A stretch of 64,000 nt of DNA from an uncultured Lysobacteraceae bacterium (GCA_902825775.1 CADECF010000008.1:124001-188000); one strand, 5' to 3'; shown: positions 46,089-55,622, counted from the first letter of the stretch. Notes: generated from the sequence alone by a model not told the origin. Translations and numbers: made by a program.

Positions 46089-47339
46089 ATGGATGTTGCA
46101 AGACCGGAGCTTAGACAGCGTAAAAAACGTCGTCTTTGGTTAATCGTGGGTGGTCTGGCGACGGCATCGCTCTTGTTTGCCTCGCTTGTATTGTCACTGG
46201 GGCCAGCCGTTCCCAAGGTGAAGCGGGAAACCTTGCTGATTGACACAGTCAAGCAAGGCCCCTTCCTGCGATCCGTGCGCGGCACCGGCAAATTGGTGCC
46301 CCGGGAGATGCGCTGGATAAGCGCGGAAACAGAAGCCTACGTGGAACGCATCCTGATCCGCCCGGGAATGCCTGTGAAAGCCGATACGGTGATCATGGAG
46401 CTCACCAACCCGAAGGTCGAGGATGATCTGCGTGCAGCCGATTCGGCTTACTCGGCTGCTGAATCGGACCTCATTGCAAAGCGCGCGCAACTGCTGTCGG
46501 ATTCTCTGGAGATTGAGGCATCGCTTGCCAGCCGTCGAAGCGAATACGAGTCGATCGCGGCCCAAGAAGAAGCCGAGAGACTTGGTCTTCAAGCAGGCGT
46601 CGTCGCCGCTGTCCAGCATAAGAAGAGCGAGATCGAATTGAAGCAAGCTCGCAATCGGCTTCGCATCGAAGAGCAGCGGGTCAAAGCCACCCGAGCCAAT
46701 ATCGATGCACAACTTGCGTCCGCCAAGGTTCGTGCGACGCAACTTGCGAACACACGTGCCCTTCGTCAGCGAGAAGCCGAGGCGCTCCACGTCAAGGCGG
46801 GGCTCGACGGAGTCATGCACCGCCTCTCTGTCGAGGAGGGCCAACGTGTCAGCAGCGGTGCAAACCTTGCGCGCGTTGCTCGACCTGGCGCCTTGATGGC
46901 CGAGCTCCGAGTTGCTGAAAGTCAAGCCAAAGACCTTGCAATCGGGCAGACAGCCCAAGTCGATACCTACAATGGCATTGTGCGCGGAAAAGTGCTTCGC
47001 ATCGAACCTGCCGTGAAGGATGGAACCGTTCTTGTTGAAGTCGAGTTCACCGCGCCGCTGCCTGCGGGTGCCCGTCCGGATCTCTCAGTCAACGGCACTA
47101 TCGAAATAGAAAGACTGCCGAATGCCCTGTTCGTTGGCCGTCCGATTAACGCACAACGAGACAGCGAGACGATGATGTTCCGATTGAATGGCTCCGACAT
47201 TGCCGAGCGCGTCGCAGTGAGAACCGGGAAGGATTCCGCCAATGCTATCGAGATCCGCCAAGGGCTTCGCGCCGGCGACCAAGTAATTCTTTCCGATACT
47301 AGCGCTTATGATGGCGCCTCGAAATTAGATATCGAATAA
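46089..47339 (+). CDS. MacA/HlyD-type periplasmic adaptor
   Basis: 416 residues. One N-terminal membrane helix (22-42), a lipoyl half-motif, a coiled-coil hairpin of about 140 residues (95-235, RAADSAYSAAESDLIAKRAQLLSDSLEIE...), second lipoyl half (GLDGVMHRLSVEEGQRVSSGANLARVA) and beta-barrel domain. It links an inner membrane ABC permease to TolC. Directly upstream of a LolD/MacB-like ATPase; the permease is on the facing strand (41099). Confidence 0.9.
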   Translation: MDVARPELRQRKKRRLWLIVGGLATASLLFASLVLSLGPAVPKVKRETLLIDTVKQGPFLRSVRGTGKLVPREMRWISAETEAYVERILIRPGMPVKADTVIMELTNPKVEDDLRAADSAYSAAESDLIAKRAQLLSDSLEIEASLASRRSEYESIAAQEEAERLGLQAGVVAAVQHKKSEIELKQARNRLRIEEQRVKATRANIDAQLASAKVRATQLANTRALRQREAEALHVKAGLDGVMHRLSVEEGQRVSSGANLARVARPGALMAELRVAESQAKDLAIGQTAQVDTYNGIVRGKVLRIEPAVKDGTVLVEVEFTAPLPAGARPDLSVNGTIEIERLPNALFVGRPINAQRDSETMMFRLNGSDIAERVAVRTGKDSANAIEIRQGLRAGDQVILSDTSAYDGASKLDIE

Positions 47340-47391
47340 CCAACCCCCGATACAACTTGGCGTAACACGCCCTGCAGGAAGCAGAAAATCC

Positions 47392-48153
47392 ATGAATTCA
47401 GTATCGCCTCAGCACTCCCCTTTGATACGTCTACGCGATATCGGCAAGATATTTCTGACTGATGAGATCGAAACTCATGCCTTGGCGGACATAAATCTGG
47501 AAATACAGCGCGGCGAGTTTGTCTGTATTTCCGGCCCATCTGGCTGCGGTAAGTCAACCTTGATGTCTATCTTGGGCATGCTAGATACCGCCAGCAGTGG
47601 TCAATATGAGCTCAATGGGCTGGAAGTTGGCCACATGGGAGAGCGCGACCGCGCCGATGTCCGCAATACCGAGATTGGATTCGTGTTCCAGTCATTTAAC
47701 TTGATTGGCGACATGACAATCCTGGAGAACGTCGCCTTGCCGCTGACGTTCCGGGAGAACATCAATAAAGCAGAACGGCGTGAGCGCGCAATGGATGCTT
47801 TGACTAGCATCGGTATCGCGCATCGAAGCAAGCACTACCCGGCCCAGCTTTCGGGCGGGCAACAGCAACGCGTCGCTGTGGCCAGAGCATTGGTGGGAAA
47901 ACCCTCCATTCTGCTGGCAGACGAACCTACCGGAAACCTTGATTCCAAGAGTGGGGAAGCCGTCATGCAACTGCTGGATGGTCTCCACAGAGCAGGCTCG
48001 ACCTTGTGCCTGGTTACACATGACCCCCGATACGCAGATTTTGCCAGCCGGAAAGTTTATATGTTCGACGGGCGTATCGTTGATGACCCCGGCTTGCAGG
48101 AAGTCGCTCGGATACGAGAACGCGCCAGTTCATTCAAATCCGCCATTTCCTGA
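47392..48153 (+). CDS. LolD/MacB-type ABC ATPase subunit
   Basis: 253 residues. Walker A GPSGCGKST, Q-loop FVFQSFNLI, signature LSGGQQQR, Walker B ILLADEPTGNLDS, H-loop VTHDPRY. It belongs to the branch that powers FtsX-type permeases, matching the ATPase-free permease at 41099. GGAAGC precedes the ATG. Confidence 0.93.
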   Translation: MNSVSPQHSPLIRLRDIGKIFLTDEIETHALADINLEIQRGEFVCISGPSGCGKSTLMSILGMLDTASSGQYELNGLEVGHMGERDRADVRNTEIGFVFQSFNLIGDMTILENVALPLTFRENINKAERRERAMDALTSIGIAHRSKHYPAQLSGGQQQRVAVARALVGKPSILLADEPTGNLDSKSGEAVMQLLDGLHRAGSTLCLVTHDPRYADFASRKVYMFDGRIVDDPGLQEVARIRERASSFKSAIS

Positions 48154-48233
48154 ATTTTCCCGCATCACGGTCGATAGCTGAGGAGCGCACGGATGCCTCA
48201 AGCGTGGCGGAAATGTAGAGGGCTGTGTGAAGC

Positions 48234-48989
48234 ATGACTGCTTTGTTCAGAGCCCAGGCCGTGGACGCCAAAAGAAGTGGCCGGATGGGCGCGATAGGCC
48301 TGGCCACTCCCCTCTCGCTGCACCTGACCACAGTCATCGCCGTGTTGATGGGCGCGGCTTTGCTGACGTTCGTGTTCTTGGGACACTACACTCGACGCGA
48401 GCGGGCCCACGGAAAGATACTTCCTGTCTCACAACTTATACCTGTGCAAGCGACCAGCGACGGGATTGCCGGGTCTCTGGTGCCTAACGGCTCTCAAATT
48501 CGAAAGGGCGACATCCTCGCCCGCGTATCCGGAATACCACTCGCAGCGATGGGAGACGGGGTTGTCTACGACCTGCGCGTATTACCCGGCGCATCCGTGA
48601 CATCCGGCCAGACATTGTTGACGATGCTAGGGAAGCCCACCCCCATGCGGGCAAGTTTGGAAGTTTCAGAGCGCGCCGCTGGGTTCGTCGTAAACGGTGC
48701 CCCTGTCGTGTTGCGCTATCCGGTGTTCCCACACCAGAGATTTGGCTACCAACGCGGTCGCGTGAGCGGGGTCTCGCGTGTTCCGATTGCAAACGTAACT
48801 GGCGGCGCTCGTTACAGGGTGTATGTGGATCTTGAAGACATCTTCATTATCGGCCCAGACAAGCGGCGCGAAGTCATACGGCCCGGGATGACTGTCGATG
48901 CGGACATTTTTTTGGAGCGCCGCAGTCTGGCCGGCTGGGCGCTGGCACCGCTGGTCGAAAAGCGCAACAAGCGTGCTGGGAGCGAATAA
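48234..48989 (+). CDS. Short HlyD-like membrane fusion protein lacking the coiled-coil hairpin
   Basis: 251 residues, versus 420-480 in CvaA/HlyD. N-terminal helix (about 32-53), then QLIPVQATSDGIAGSLVPNGSQIRKGDILARVSG (first lipoyl half) running directly into GDGVVYDLRVLPGASVTSGQTLLTML (second half), with no helical hairpin between. The barrel part follows (RPGMTVDADIFLERRSL). Without the hairpin it may not reach TolC in the usual way. Its partner is the C39 transporter that starts one base after the stop. Confidence 0.82.
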   Translation: MTALFRAQAVDAKRSGRMGAIGLATPLSLHLTTVIAVLMGAALLTFVFLGHYTRRERAHGKILPVSQLIPVQATSDGIAGSLVPNGSQIRKGDILARVSGIPLAAMGDGVVYDLRVLPGASVTSGQTLLTMLGKPTPMRASLEVSERAAGFVVNGAPVVLRYPVFPHQRFGYQRGRVSGVSRVPIANVTGGARYRVYVDLEDIFIIGPDKRREVIRPGMTVDADIFLERRSLAGWALAPLVEKRNKRAGSE

Positions 48990-48990
48990 C

Positions 48991-51108
48991 TTGGATGCCA
49001 AGACAGCTGGCCGGCAACCCAAGATGGTCTTCGGCTGGCGTCGGCGCCTGCCGCTGATACTTCAGAGCGAATCGGTGGAATGCGGTTTGGCCTGTTTGGC
49101 AATGATCGCGAGCTTCCATGGCCGTCGATATGACTTGGCTGCCATGCGACGAGAGTTTCCAGTATCCGCGAACGGCACCACGCTCGCCCGCTTGATTGAG
49201 ATCGCAGACGCGATTGGCCTGCAGGCGCGGCCGCTACGCCTGGAACCTGAATCACTTAGACACCTCAGTGTTCCCTGCGTTCTGCATTGGGACATGAATC
49301 ATTTCGTCGTGCTGCAGCACGTTACCGCGCGAGGACGTGTTGTTCTCCACGATCCAGGACGCGGCCGCCTGGACCTTTCGATGGATGAGTTCAGCCAGCG
49401 CTTTACGGGCATTGCACTGGAGCTACAGCCCAGCGCTGTTTTCGAACCGCGCGCGGCCCAACCTACGGTTCCTTTGTTGGCGCTGACTGGGCGCCTGATC
49501 GGACTGAAAAGGGCAATGCTGCAGATTTTTGGCCTGGCGCTGGTCCTGGAGGTGTTTGCGCTTCTCACCCCAATCTTTGTGCAACTTGTCACGGACCAGG
49601 TTCTGCCAAATGGCGATGGCAAGCTGCTCACGTTACTGGGAACTGGCTTTCTGTTGCTGGTGGTGTTACATGGTGTGATCGGAGCGATCCGTAGCTGGTC
49701 GGTCGCCAGGATGGGCGTGCAGTTTAACTATGCCTGGACGTCCAATGTATTCGGACATTTGCTGCAGCTGCCGGAGAGCTATTTCCAGCGCAGGCAATTG
49801 GGGGATATTGCAAACCGATTTAGCTCAATAGATGAAATCCAAAAGACTCTCACGACGAGATTCATCGAAAGCCTTCTCGATGGACTCATGGCGATGTTCA
49901 CGCTTAGCATGATGCTGGTATATTCGCCGACGCTGGCGTTAATCAGCTTGGGAATGTTCCTGCTCTACGCCGCAATCCGCGCGTTTTCCTTCGCTCGATT
50001 CCGCGAAGCACATTATGAGCAAATTGTCGCCACGGCCACGCAACAGTCGCACTTCCTGGAAGTGGTGCGTGGCATTCAAGCGATCCGTTTGAATAACAAG
50101 GCTGTAATCCAAAAAGCCCGCTACGCCAACAAGACGGTCGATGCGCTCAACCGGGGCATTGTGGTTCAGCGGCTAAACATCTTCTTTGGCTCACTCAACT
50201 TCCTAGTATTCAACAGCCAGCGAGTGCTCATACTCTGGGTTGGCGCTGGACTCGCACTCAGCGGCCATCTGACCGCAGGCATGTTGATAGCGTTTCTTGC
50301 CTACAGCGAGCAATTCACGACGCGCGCCGCGGGCCTGATCGACTATGGCATTGAACTGAGAATGTTGCGGCTTCATGGCGAACGTTTGTCGGACATCGTG
50401 CTTGCGGATCCGGAGCGCCATATGCAAGCGATTACCGAACAAGAACCCGCCGGCAGCGATATACAGATGGTCCGAGTAAACTTTCGCTATGACCAAGATC
50501 AGCCGCTATTGCTGCAGGGTTGCGACTTCTCAGTTCGGCAGGGCGAATCGGTAGCTATTACCGGCGCATCGGGCTGCGGTAAGACAACGCTCGTAAAGGT
50601 GATGCTTGGCCTAATACACCCAGAGTCCGGCCAAGTGAAGGTAGGCGGCCAGGACATTCGCGACCTTGGCATGCGTCGCTTTCGCGACATGATCGGCTCC
50701 GTGATGCAGGATGACCAGCTGTTCACGGGCTCAATCGCTGACAATATTAGCTTCTTCGATGAGGACGCAGACCAGACAGCTATCGAAGTGGCGGCCAAGG
50801 CGGCATCGATCCACGATGACATCGTTGGACTGCCAATGGGCTATCACACCCTGATCGGCGACATGGGAACCTCCCTGTCGGGAGGGCAGCGCCAACGCGT
50901 GGTGTTGGCACGAGCACTATACAGAAGACCCAGCATTCTCATATTGGACGAAGCCACTAGCCACCTGGATGTCGATCGGGAGAGTCTGGTTAACGCTTCG
51001 ATCCGCAATCTCAAGATTACCCGCGTCGTCATTGCGCATCGCCCCGAAACCATCGCCAGCTCGGATCGTGTCTTTGAGATGCGAGACGGCCGCTTGTATC
51101 AAATCTAG
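48991..51108 (+). CDS. C39-peptidase ABC exporter (bacteriocin type, CvaB-like)
   Basis: 705 residues from a TTG placed 9 bases after GGGAG, directly behind the adaptor stop; ATG at 49024 is the alternative but has no ribosome site. Peptidase C39 domain 1-150 with intact triad: Cys31 (QSESVECGLAC), His104 (NHFVVLQ), Asp121 (LHDPGRG). Six-helix ABC domain, then Walker A GASGCGKTT, LSGGQRQR and ILILDEATS. It should cut the precursor after Gly34-Ala35 and export the core. Confidence 0.95.
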   Translation: MDAKTAGRQPKMVFGWRRRLPLILQSESVECGLACLAMIASFHGRRYDLAAMRREFPVSANGTTLARLIEIADAIGLQARPLRLEPESLRHLSVPCVLHWDMNHFVVLQHVTARGRVVLHDPGRGRLDLSMDEFSQRFTGIALELQPSAVFEPRAAQPTVPLLALTGRLIGLKRAMLQIFGLALVLEVFALLTPIFVQLVTDQVLPNGDGKLLTLLGTGFLLLVVLHGVIGAIRSWSVARMGVQFNYAWTSNVFGHLLQLPESYFQRRQLGDIANRFSSIDEIQKTLTTRFIESLLDGLMAMFTLSMMLVYSPTLALISLGMFLLYAAIRAFSFARFREAHYEQIVATATQQSHFLEVVRGIQAIRLNNKAVIQKARYANKTVDALNRGIVVQRLNIFFGSLNFLVFNSQRVLILWVGAGLALSGHLTAGMLIAFLAYSEQFTTRAAGLIDYGIELRMLRLHGERLSDIVLADPERHMQAITEQEPAGSDIQMVRVNFRYDQDQPLLLQGCDFSVRQGESVAITGASGCGKTTLVKVMLGLIHPESGQVKVGGQDIRDLGMRRFRDMIGSVMQDDQLFTGSIADNISFFDEDADQTAIEVAAKAASIHDDIVGLPMGYHTLIGDMGTSLSGGQRQRVVLARALYRRPSILILDEATSHLDVDRESLVNASIRNLKITRVVIAHRPETIASSDRVFEMRDGRLYQI

Positions 51109-51146
51109 TTCGGAAATTGTGGCACTCGGGGCGCATTCGGCCCTGC

Positions 51147-52304
51147 TCACTCCAGCACAGCCTCGCGGATCTGGTTCCACATCGCAGTTCCTGCTTCTGT
51201 TAGCTGGCGACTGCCGTCAAGTGCCGGCACGCACTCCTCAGCAAACGCAATGCGATGCAGCCAATAGCGTTCGCGAGAAGCGCGATCGAGCTTGCGCGCC
51301 CGTTCCAAGTCCCGATAGTAAAGAATGAGGTTGCCGACTATATGTGCGTTCGCCAGCGAACGCCGGGTAGTCATGTAAGTCCGCTTGACGGGGGAATAGA
51401 AAATCTCTCCGTGGCCGTTGGCCACGAGTTCGGCAACCATCATGTAGATAAGTAGATGTTGCCGGGTGCATTCGTTCACGAATAGCTCGCCACAGTGCAC
51501 GGGGCACTCGGGTGGGTCCAGTGCGATTAGCCCTGGATGATCGAAGCCGCTATTCGAAGATGCCGTGTTGAGACCGCCCGAGTCGAGAAGCAAGACTCCT
51601 GTAGCGGTATTGGCTATCCAAGAGGAATACCCACGGGAATGCTCTGCCAATAGTTCACACGCCGCACGTATCGTTGCAATGCCTTCAGAGGCATCTGGTT
51701 TGACCGTCGGCTGGATCGACGCAACTCCCGGTGTCGAGGGCCATGGAAAACCATGGGCCGAGTTTTTCAGGCTAGTTCGCGAAATATACTTCGGACCGAT
51801 CCGAACATCAGTGCTGTGAACGTTCCAAATCAGCGGCACTTCATCCGTAGGCACCCAATGCCCCTGCTTGCGCGAAAATTTCAATTCGTTGGCGCCAGAG
51901 GATATTCGAACCGCATCGTTATCGGCGCGCACTCGACTGGTTCCCGCGACGGGCATCAACCATCCGTCGAAGAACAGTAGGTCCTCACCCTCCACTTCCA
52001 CCTCAACGGACCCTACTCCGCCGGACCCTGCATTTGCGAGCGTTAACTGCAATGCTGCTATATCGTGGCGACCCTGCGTCGAGGCCGATTGCGCCAAACC
52101 TGTCTCCGGCCGCCAAGTATTCCCATCCGGTTCGGAGATCGCAGCAAGTTGATCGGCGGTGGTGATCATACCGGCGTCAGAAAGTGCACGCACGACGACG
52201 CGCTTCGTGGCATCGAAGCGAGTGCGGGCGAGCGTTTCTACGATATCGGTCGAATCGCCTGCCGAAGGACAGGCAAACTCCGGAGCGAACATAGCAGCCG
52301 ACAT
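51147..52304 (-). CDS. Unassigned RiPP-locus protein, possibly degenerate HExxH-type peptide hydroxylase
   Basis: 385 residues, starting three bases after the dioxygenase stop. C-terminal half has LIALDPPECPVHCGELFVNECTRQHLLIYMMVAEL (258-292), FYSPVKRTYMTTRRSLANAH (302-321) and a Tyr-rich helix. This order recalls the alpha-ketoglutarate HExxH peptide beta-hydroxylases, but the metal His residues would be Asn277 and Arg281, so activity may be lost or the alignment wrong. The N-terminal half is beta-rich and unknown. I claim only that it belongs to this operon. Confidence 0.6.
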   Translation of the reverse strand: MSAAMFAPEFACPSAGDSTDIVETLARTRFDATKRVVVRALSDAGMITTADQLAAISEPDGNTWRPETGLAQSASTQGRHDIAALQLTLANAGSGGVGSVEVEVEGEDLLFFDGWLMPVAGTSRVRADNDAVRISSGANELKFSRKQGHWVPTDEVPLIWNVHSTDVRIGPKYISRTSLKNSAHGFPWPSTPGVASIQPTVKPDASEGIATIRAACELLAEHSRGYSSWIANTATGVLLLDSGGLNTASSNSGFDHPGLIALDPPECPVHCGELFVNECTRQHLLIYMMVAELVANGHGEIFYSPVKRTYMTTRRSLANAHIVGNLILYYRDLERARKLDRASRERYWLHRIAFAEECVPALDGSRQLTEAGTAMWNQIREAVLE

Positions 52305-52306
52305 GG

Positions 52307-53191
52307 TTAGCTCTCTGACGAACGTGTAGAGGTCGGGCTGGCCATTTGCATGGACCGCTCACGCATGAAGATGGTGGCAAGCCATTTCTCGCCCCGTAGG
52401 ACAGGGACACCTGCGTGTAGCGTCTTGCTTGAAGGATGCGGCCGCGCATAGCTGAAGAACAGCGCATTACCCCGCTGCGGCATTACTTCCAGTTCCACGT
52501 CCGAGAACAAGGTGCTTCCCCCCTCTTCTGGGGTATTGAGATACATAAGCATGCTACCGACACGGTGTCCGCCGTGGCGCGTTAGCCTGGGCGTAGCTGC
52601 CTGCTGTAAGTCGAAATAATCGTAGTGCGGTTCGAAATCAGCGCCCGGACCATATTGGACGACTTGCATATCTTCGGCATGGGTCACTGGCCAGTTAAGC
52701 AAACGCGCAGATCTTTGTTCGATGCGCGATACCAAGTCATTCTCGGCATAACCCAACATGACACTCTGGCTTGTGCGGCTGTAGCTTGTCAGCGCGCCGC
52801 CTTCAACATTGGTTACGTCGACAATCTGCGAGGGGCCCAAACGGGGTCGAGATAGCCCAATCAATTCGTCGCACTCTTCCTCGCTAAGAAAGTTGCCAAA
52901 AATCACGATACGAGGATGGCGTATGGATAAGAGCACCCGCACTTCCCGATCACCTAAATCAATGACTGAAGGCAACCGTCGCAGGTCAGGCTCGGGCACA
53001 GGCATTGGTGCCGGTAAAGGACTGTCGGACGCAGCACCATCTTGACCGGCAAAAGCTTCGTCTAGGATTTTCTCGGCAGCCTCGCTGTGCCAGCCTAGCT
53101 GCTTCATCTGCTCACGCAAATCGGGGCGAGTAAACCCCGGTTCGGCAAGACGGATCATTTCCGTTTGCAATCCGTTGCGCCCTTCATCCAT
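52307..53191 (-). CDS. Prolyl-4-hydroxylase-like 2OG-Fe(II) dioxygenase
   Basis: 294 residues from the ATG after AAGGAGAT; a longer ORF start is unsupported. P4Hc-type domain 90-280 with the iron facial triad His189, Asp191 (EPHYDYFD) and His259 (TLHAGVPV), and Lys269 for 2-oxoglutarate (GEKWLATIFMRE). An N-terminal helical module of about 55 residues (RLAEPGFTRPDLREQMKQLGW) may bind substrate. Hydroxylation of proline in the six-proline precursor core is the obvious hypothesis. Confidence 0.9.
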   Translation of the reverse strand: MDEGRNGLQTEMIRLAEPGFTRPDLREQMKQLGWHSEAAEKILDEAFAGQDGAASDSPLPAPMPVPEPDLRRLPSVIDLGDREVRVLLSIRHPRIVIFGNFLSEEECDELIGLSRPRLGPSQIVDVTNVEGGALTSYSRTSQSVMLGYAENDLVSRIEQRSARLLNWPVTHAEDMQVVQYGPGADFEPHYDYFDLQQAATPRLTRHGGHRVGSMLMYLNTPEEGGSTLFSDVELEVMPQRGNALFFSYARPHPSSKTLHAGVPVLRGEKWLATIFMRERSMQMASPTSTRSSES

Positions 53192-54079
53192 GCGCCTGAT
53201 CTCCTTTCGGCTATGTGGCAAGGCTACTACATTGCCTGCGTCAAACACACCTTAGCAATACTGGCACAAGCAAGCTGAGCGAGACATACGACACATTTTG
53301 AGGTCGCGCCTAGCTGGCTCCAGCCGAAGGCCCCATATCTGGACGCTTTGGTGCTCGCGTGCTGGCTCGGGTAAGGCGTCAACATTGGCACCCCACGACT
53401 GAAGGCGAGCTCTTGGCGAGCACTATTCGCGATCATTGGGGTCAGCTGTCGGGCAGCGGCCACGGTGGTCGAAAACTGTTGTCCCTTTACTTGAGCGAAG
53501 CCGGAATTGGCGCCGAGATCGACCTGTCGGAACTGATGGATATCGTCATTAACACCGTAGGTCTCACGCATTTGGTGAGCGCAGTGTTGATGGACACCAC
53601 GCCAATAGAGCCACCTACGAAGCAGGTCATCATGGTGCCGACCTACGAAGCGTTCGGCGCGTTTAAGGCCAAACATGCCATCGCAGGCACTGAGCAGCCT
53701 GATTGATCGTGATCTAAAAACGGATGACTTGTCGGGTTCGTTGCTTGAAACCGGCGGTATTTGCCTCCAGGAGCGCCTTGGCCTGGCGCACCGCGCATTT
53801 GATCCATGCGTTTGAAAGCTTCATGAGATCCGAAACGTATGGCCTCTATGCGGTATCTCTTGCCGCTGCCATTCGCGAGCGTGGCCTTCTGCCATGCCAA
53901 AAGCGACTACCCCATCCGGCATATGGAAGGCGACGCGTGCTGGGCTAGCATCACAACGGCTCAATTCGGTCCCGCCGGAGAGAGGCCGCCTTTCTGACGG
54001 CTTTGCTCCGACCCCACCTTTCTCCGGTGGCTGTTGCAGCACAGCACTTACTCAGCTACGTGTCCGGTAAGGGGAATTC
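53192..54079. other. Stretch without a confident gene, possible decayed coding DNA
   Basis: About 890 bases. Plus-strand frame 53395-53706 has a protein-like look (RKLLSLYLSEAGIGAEIDLSELMDIV) but no usable start or ribosome site; the opposite frame is also open. Nothing recognised. It separates the RiPP operons from the next two membrane genes and may be an old junction. Confidence 0.4.
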
Positions 54080-54511
54080 ATGATGTCGACGAAAGAGCCC
54101 GCGCTTCCGCTGGAGGACGCGAAGATTCCGGTGAAAATAAAGCTATCCGCTCTGTGGACCAGCCTGATGCTGTGTTATGTCTATGGCGACTACTTCGGCC
54201 TGTATCGGCCGGGCAAGCTAGAAGCCATGATCAACGGCAAAATGGGGCCGCTGGGCTCGATTACCCAGAACGTGTTGATCGGCACCTCGGTCATGATGGC
54301 AATACCCGCTCTAATGGTGTTCCTGGCGCTGGTGATGAAACCTGCGCTCAGCCGATGGGTGAATGGAACCCTGGGTCTGGCTTACGCCGCGATTATGGTT
54401 CTCACCATGCCGGGCGCTTGGCGGTTCTATCAGTTGCTTGGCGTAATAGAGATATTGCTGTCGCTAACTATTCTCGGCTTGGCCGTGAAATGGCCACGCA
54501 GCGCACGCTAA
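54080..54511 (+). CDS. DUF6326 family membrane protein
   Basis: 143 residues, four membrane helices. KIKLSALWTSLMLCYVYGDYFGLYRPG is the family opening as I remember it. AAGGGGAATTC precedes the start. Function unknown. It is followed 27 bases later by a DUF4386 gene, a pairing that recurs in many genomes. Confidence 0.8.
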   Translation: MMSTKEPALPLEDAKIPVKIKLSALWTSLMLCYVYGDYFGLYRPGKLEAMINGKMGPLGSITQNVLIGTSVMMAIPALMVFLALVMKPALSRWVNGTLGLAYAAIMVLTMPGAWRFYQLLGVIEILLSLTILGLAVKWPRSAR

Positions 54512-54538
54512 CTTTTCCGCACACCATCGGACGCCGCC

Positions 54539-55252
54539 ATGGACTTCTCTTCTCCCCGCAGGATCGCACGCGTCGCCGGCCTGTTGTATCTCATCGTGGT
54601 GTTGACAGGCATTTTCAGCATTGCGTATGTGCCAGCGCAGACACAAGTCTCGGGCGATGCGGCGGCGACCGTTGCGAAGATCGCTTCCCATGAGGGGTTG
54701 TTCCGGCTTGGCATCGCCGCCGGGCTCATCTGCTATACCGCCTTCCTTCTGCTACCGCTGGCTTTATACCGATTGCTGAGTCCGCACGGCAAACTCGCGG
54801 CCACGCTGATGGTGGCGTTGGCCGTTGTTAGCGTGCCGCTTTCCTTCGTCAATCTGCAGCACAAGCTTTATGTGCTGACCTTGCTGGGGAATGCTCCATA
54901 TCTGCATGCATTCGCGCAGGAGGCCTTGAACGCGCATGTCATGCTCGCACTGCAGGCTTATGGCAACGGCATCTTGGTTTCCAAACTGTTCTGGGGACTC
55001 TGGCTGCTGCCCTTCGGCTGGTTGGTGTTCACGTCGCACCAGTTGCCGCGGATCCTTGGCATTCTGCTGATGCTCGGTTGCCTGGGCTACGTTATCGATG
55101 TGTTCGTGCGTCTACTGATACCCGATTTCGCTGCGTCGTCGGTGGCCGGCTATATCACGCTACCCGCGACGCTGGGAGAGATCGGCACCTGCCTGTGGCT
55201 GCTGATCTTTGGCGCACGCAATCCTCCCACAACTGTGAAGGTGTCCCCCTAG
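54539..55252 (+). CDS. DUF4386 family membrane protein
   Basis: 237 residues, six membrane helices. Opens RRIARVAGLLYLIVVLTGIFSIAYVP, typical of DUF4386. Function unknown. Probably co-transcribed with the DUF6326 gene. Confidence 0.85.
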   Translation: MDFSSPRRIARVAGLLYLIVVLTGIFSIAYVPAQTQVSGDAAATVAKIASHEGLFRLGIAAGLICYTAFLLLPLALYRLLSPHGKLAATLMVALAVVSVPLSFVNLQHKLYVLTLLGNAPYLHAFAQEALNAHVMLALQAYGNGILVSKLFWGLWLLPFGWLVFTSHQLPRILGILLMLGCLGYVIDVFVRLLIPDFAASSVAGYITLPATLGEIGTCLWLLIFGARNPPTTVKVSP

Positions 55253-55622
55253 GAACAGCCAAGTCATTTCGAGGAGTCCACGCCGTTGTGGCGCTCGTAG
55301 GAGACGGGTGCGCGGTCGAACAGGCGTTGCCGCACCGCAGGCTGCAACGAAGAGGGGGAGTCCATGGGCTTGCGGCAGGCCGCGCCAGAGTGCCCCACGA
55401 AGAGCGCCAGGCGTGGAAGAAGGATCGGACGAGCGAGCCGGCCATTTGCGTTGAGCGCAAATACGCCCGGATAGATTTCGCGCGCGTCGAGTTCCCACAT
55501 ACAGCGCAAGACTAGGCGTCGCGTTTTGCGCACTTTTTCACAAAAAACCAGGGCATACCCTAGTTGCGCTAAGGACGAACGGTGATTGGATCCGGGCTCC
55601 CCCACCGCGCGAGGAGCGCACT
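55253..55622. other. Intergenic stretch, no gene seen
   Basis: 370 bases. Open frames exist on both strands, but none has a start with a ribosome site or recognisable content. A strong site GAGGAGCGCACT at the right end belongs to the next gene. Confidence 0.5.

Noticed and set aside
53359-53706. Plus-strand ORF of 115 residues with protein-like hydrophobic pattern
   Set aside because: GTG start has no ribosome site, the opposite frame is equally open, and no family is recognised. Kept only as possible decayed DNA.
53643-53900. Minus-strand ORF of 85 residues
   Set aside because: It overlaps other open frames on both strands and has no ribosome site or recognised content.
55264-55605. Minus-strand ORF of 113 residues after DUF4386
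   Set aside because: No start signal; composition looks like antisense of non-coding DNA.
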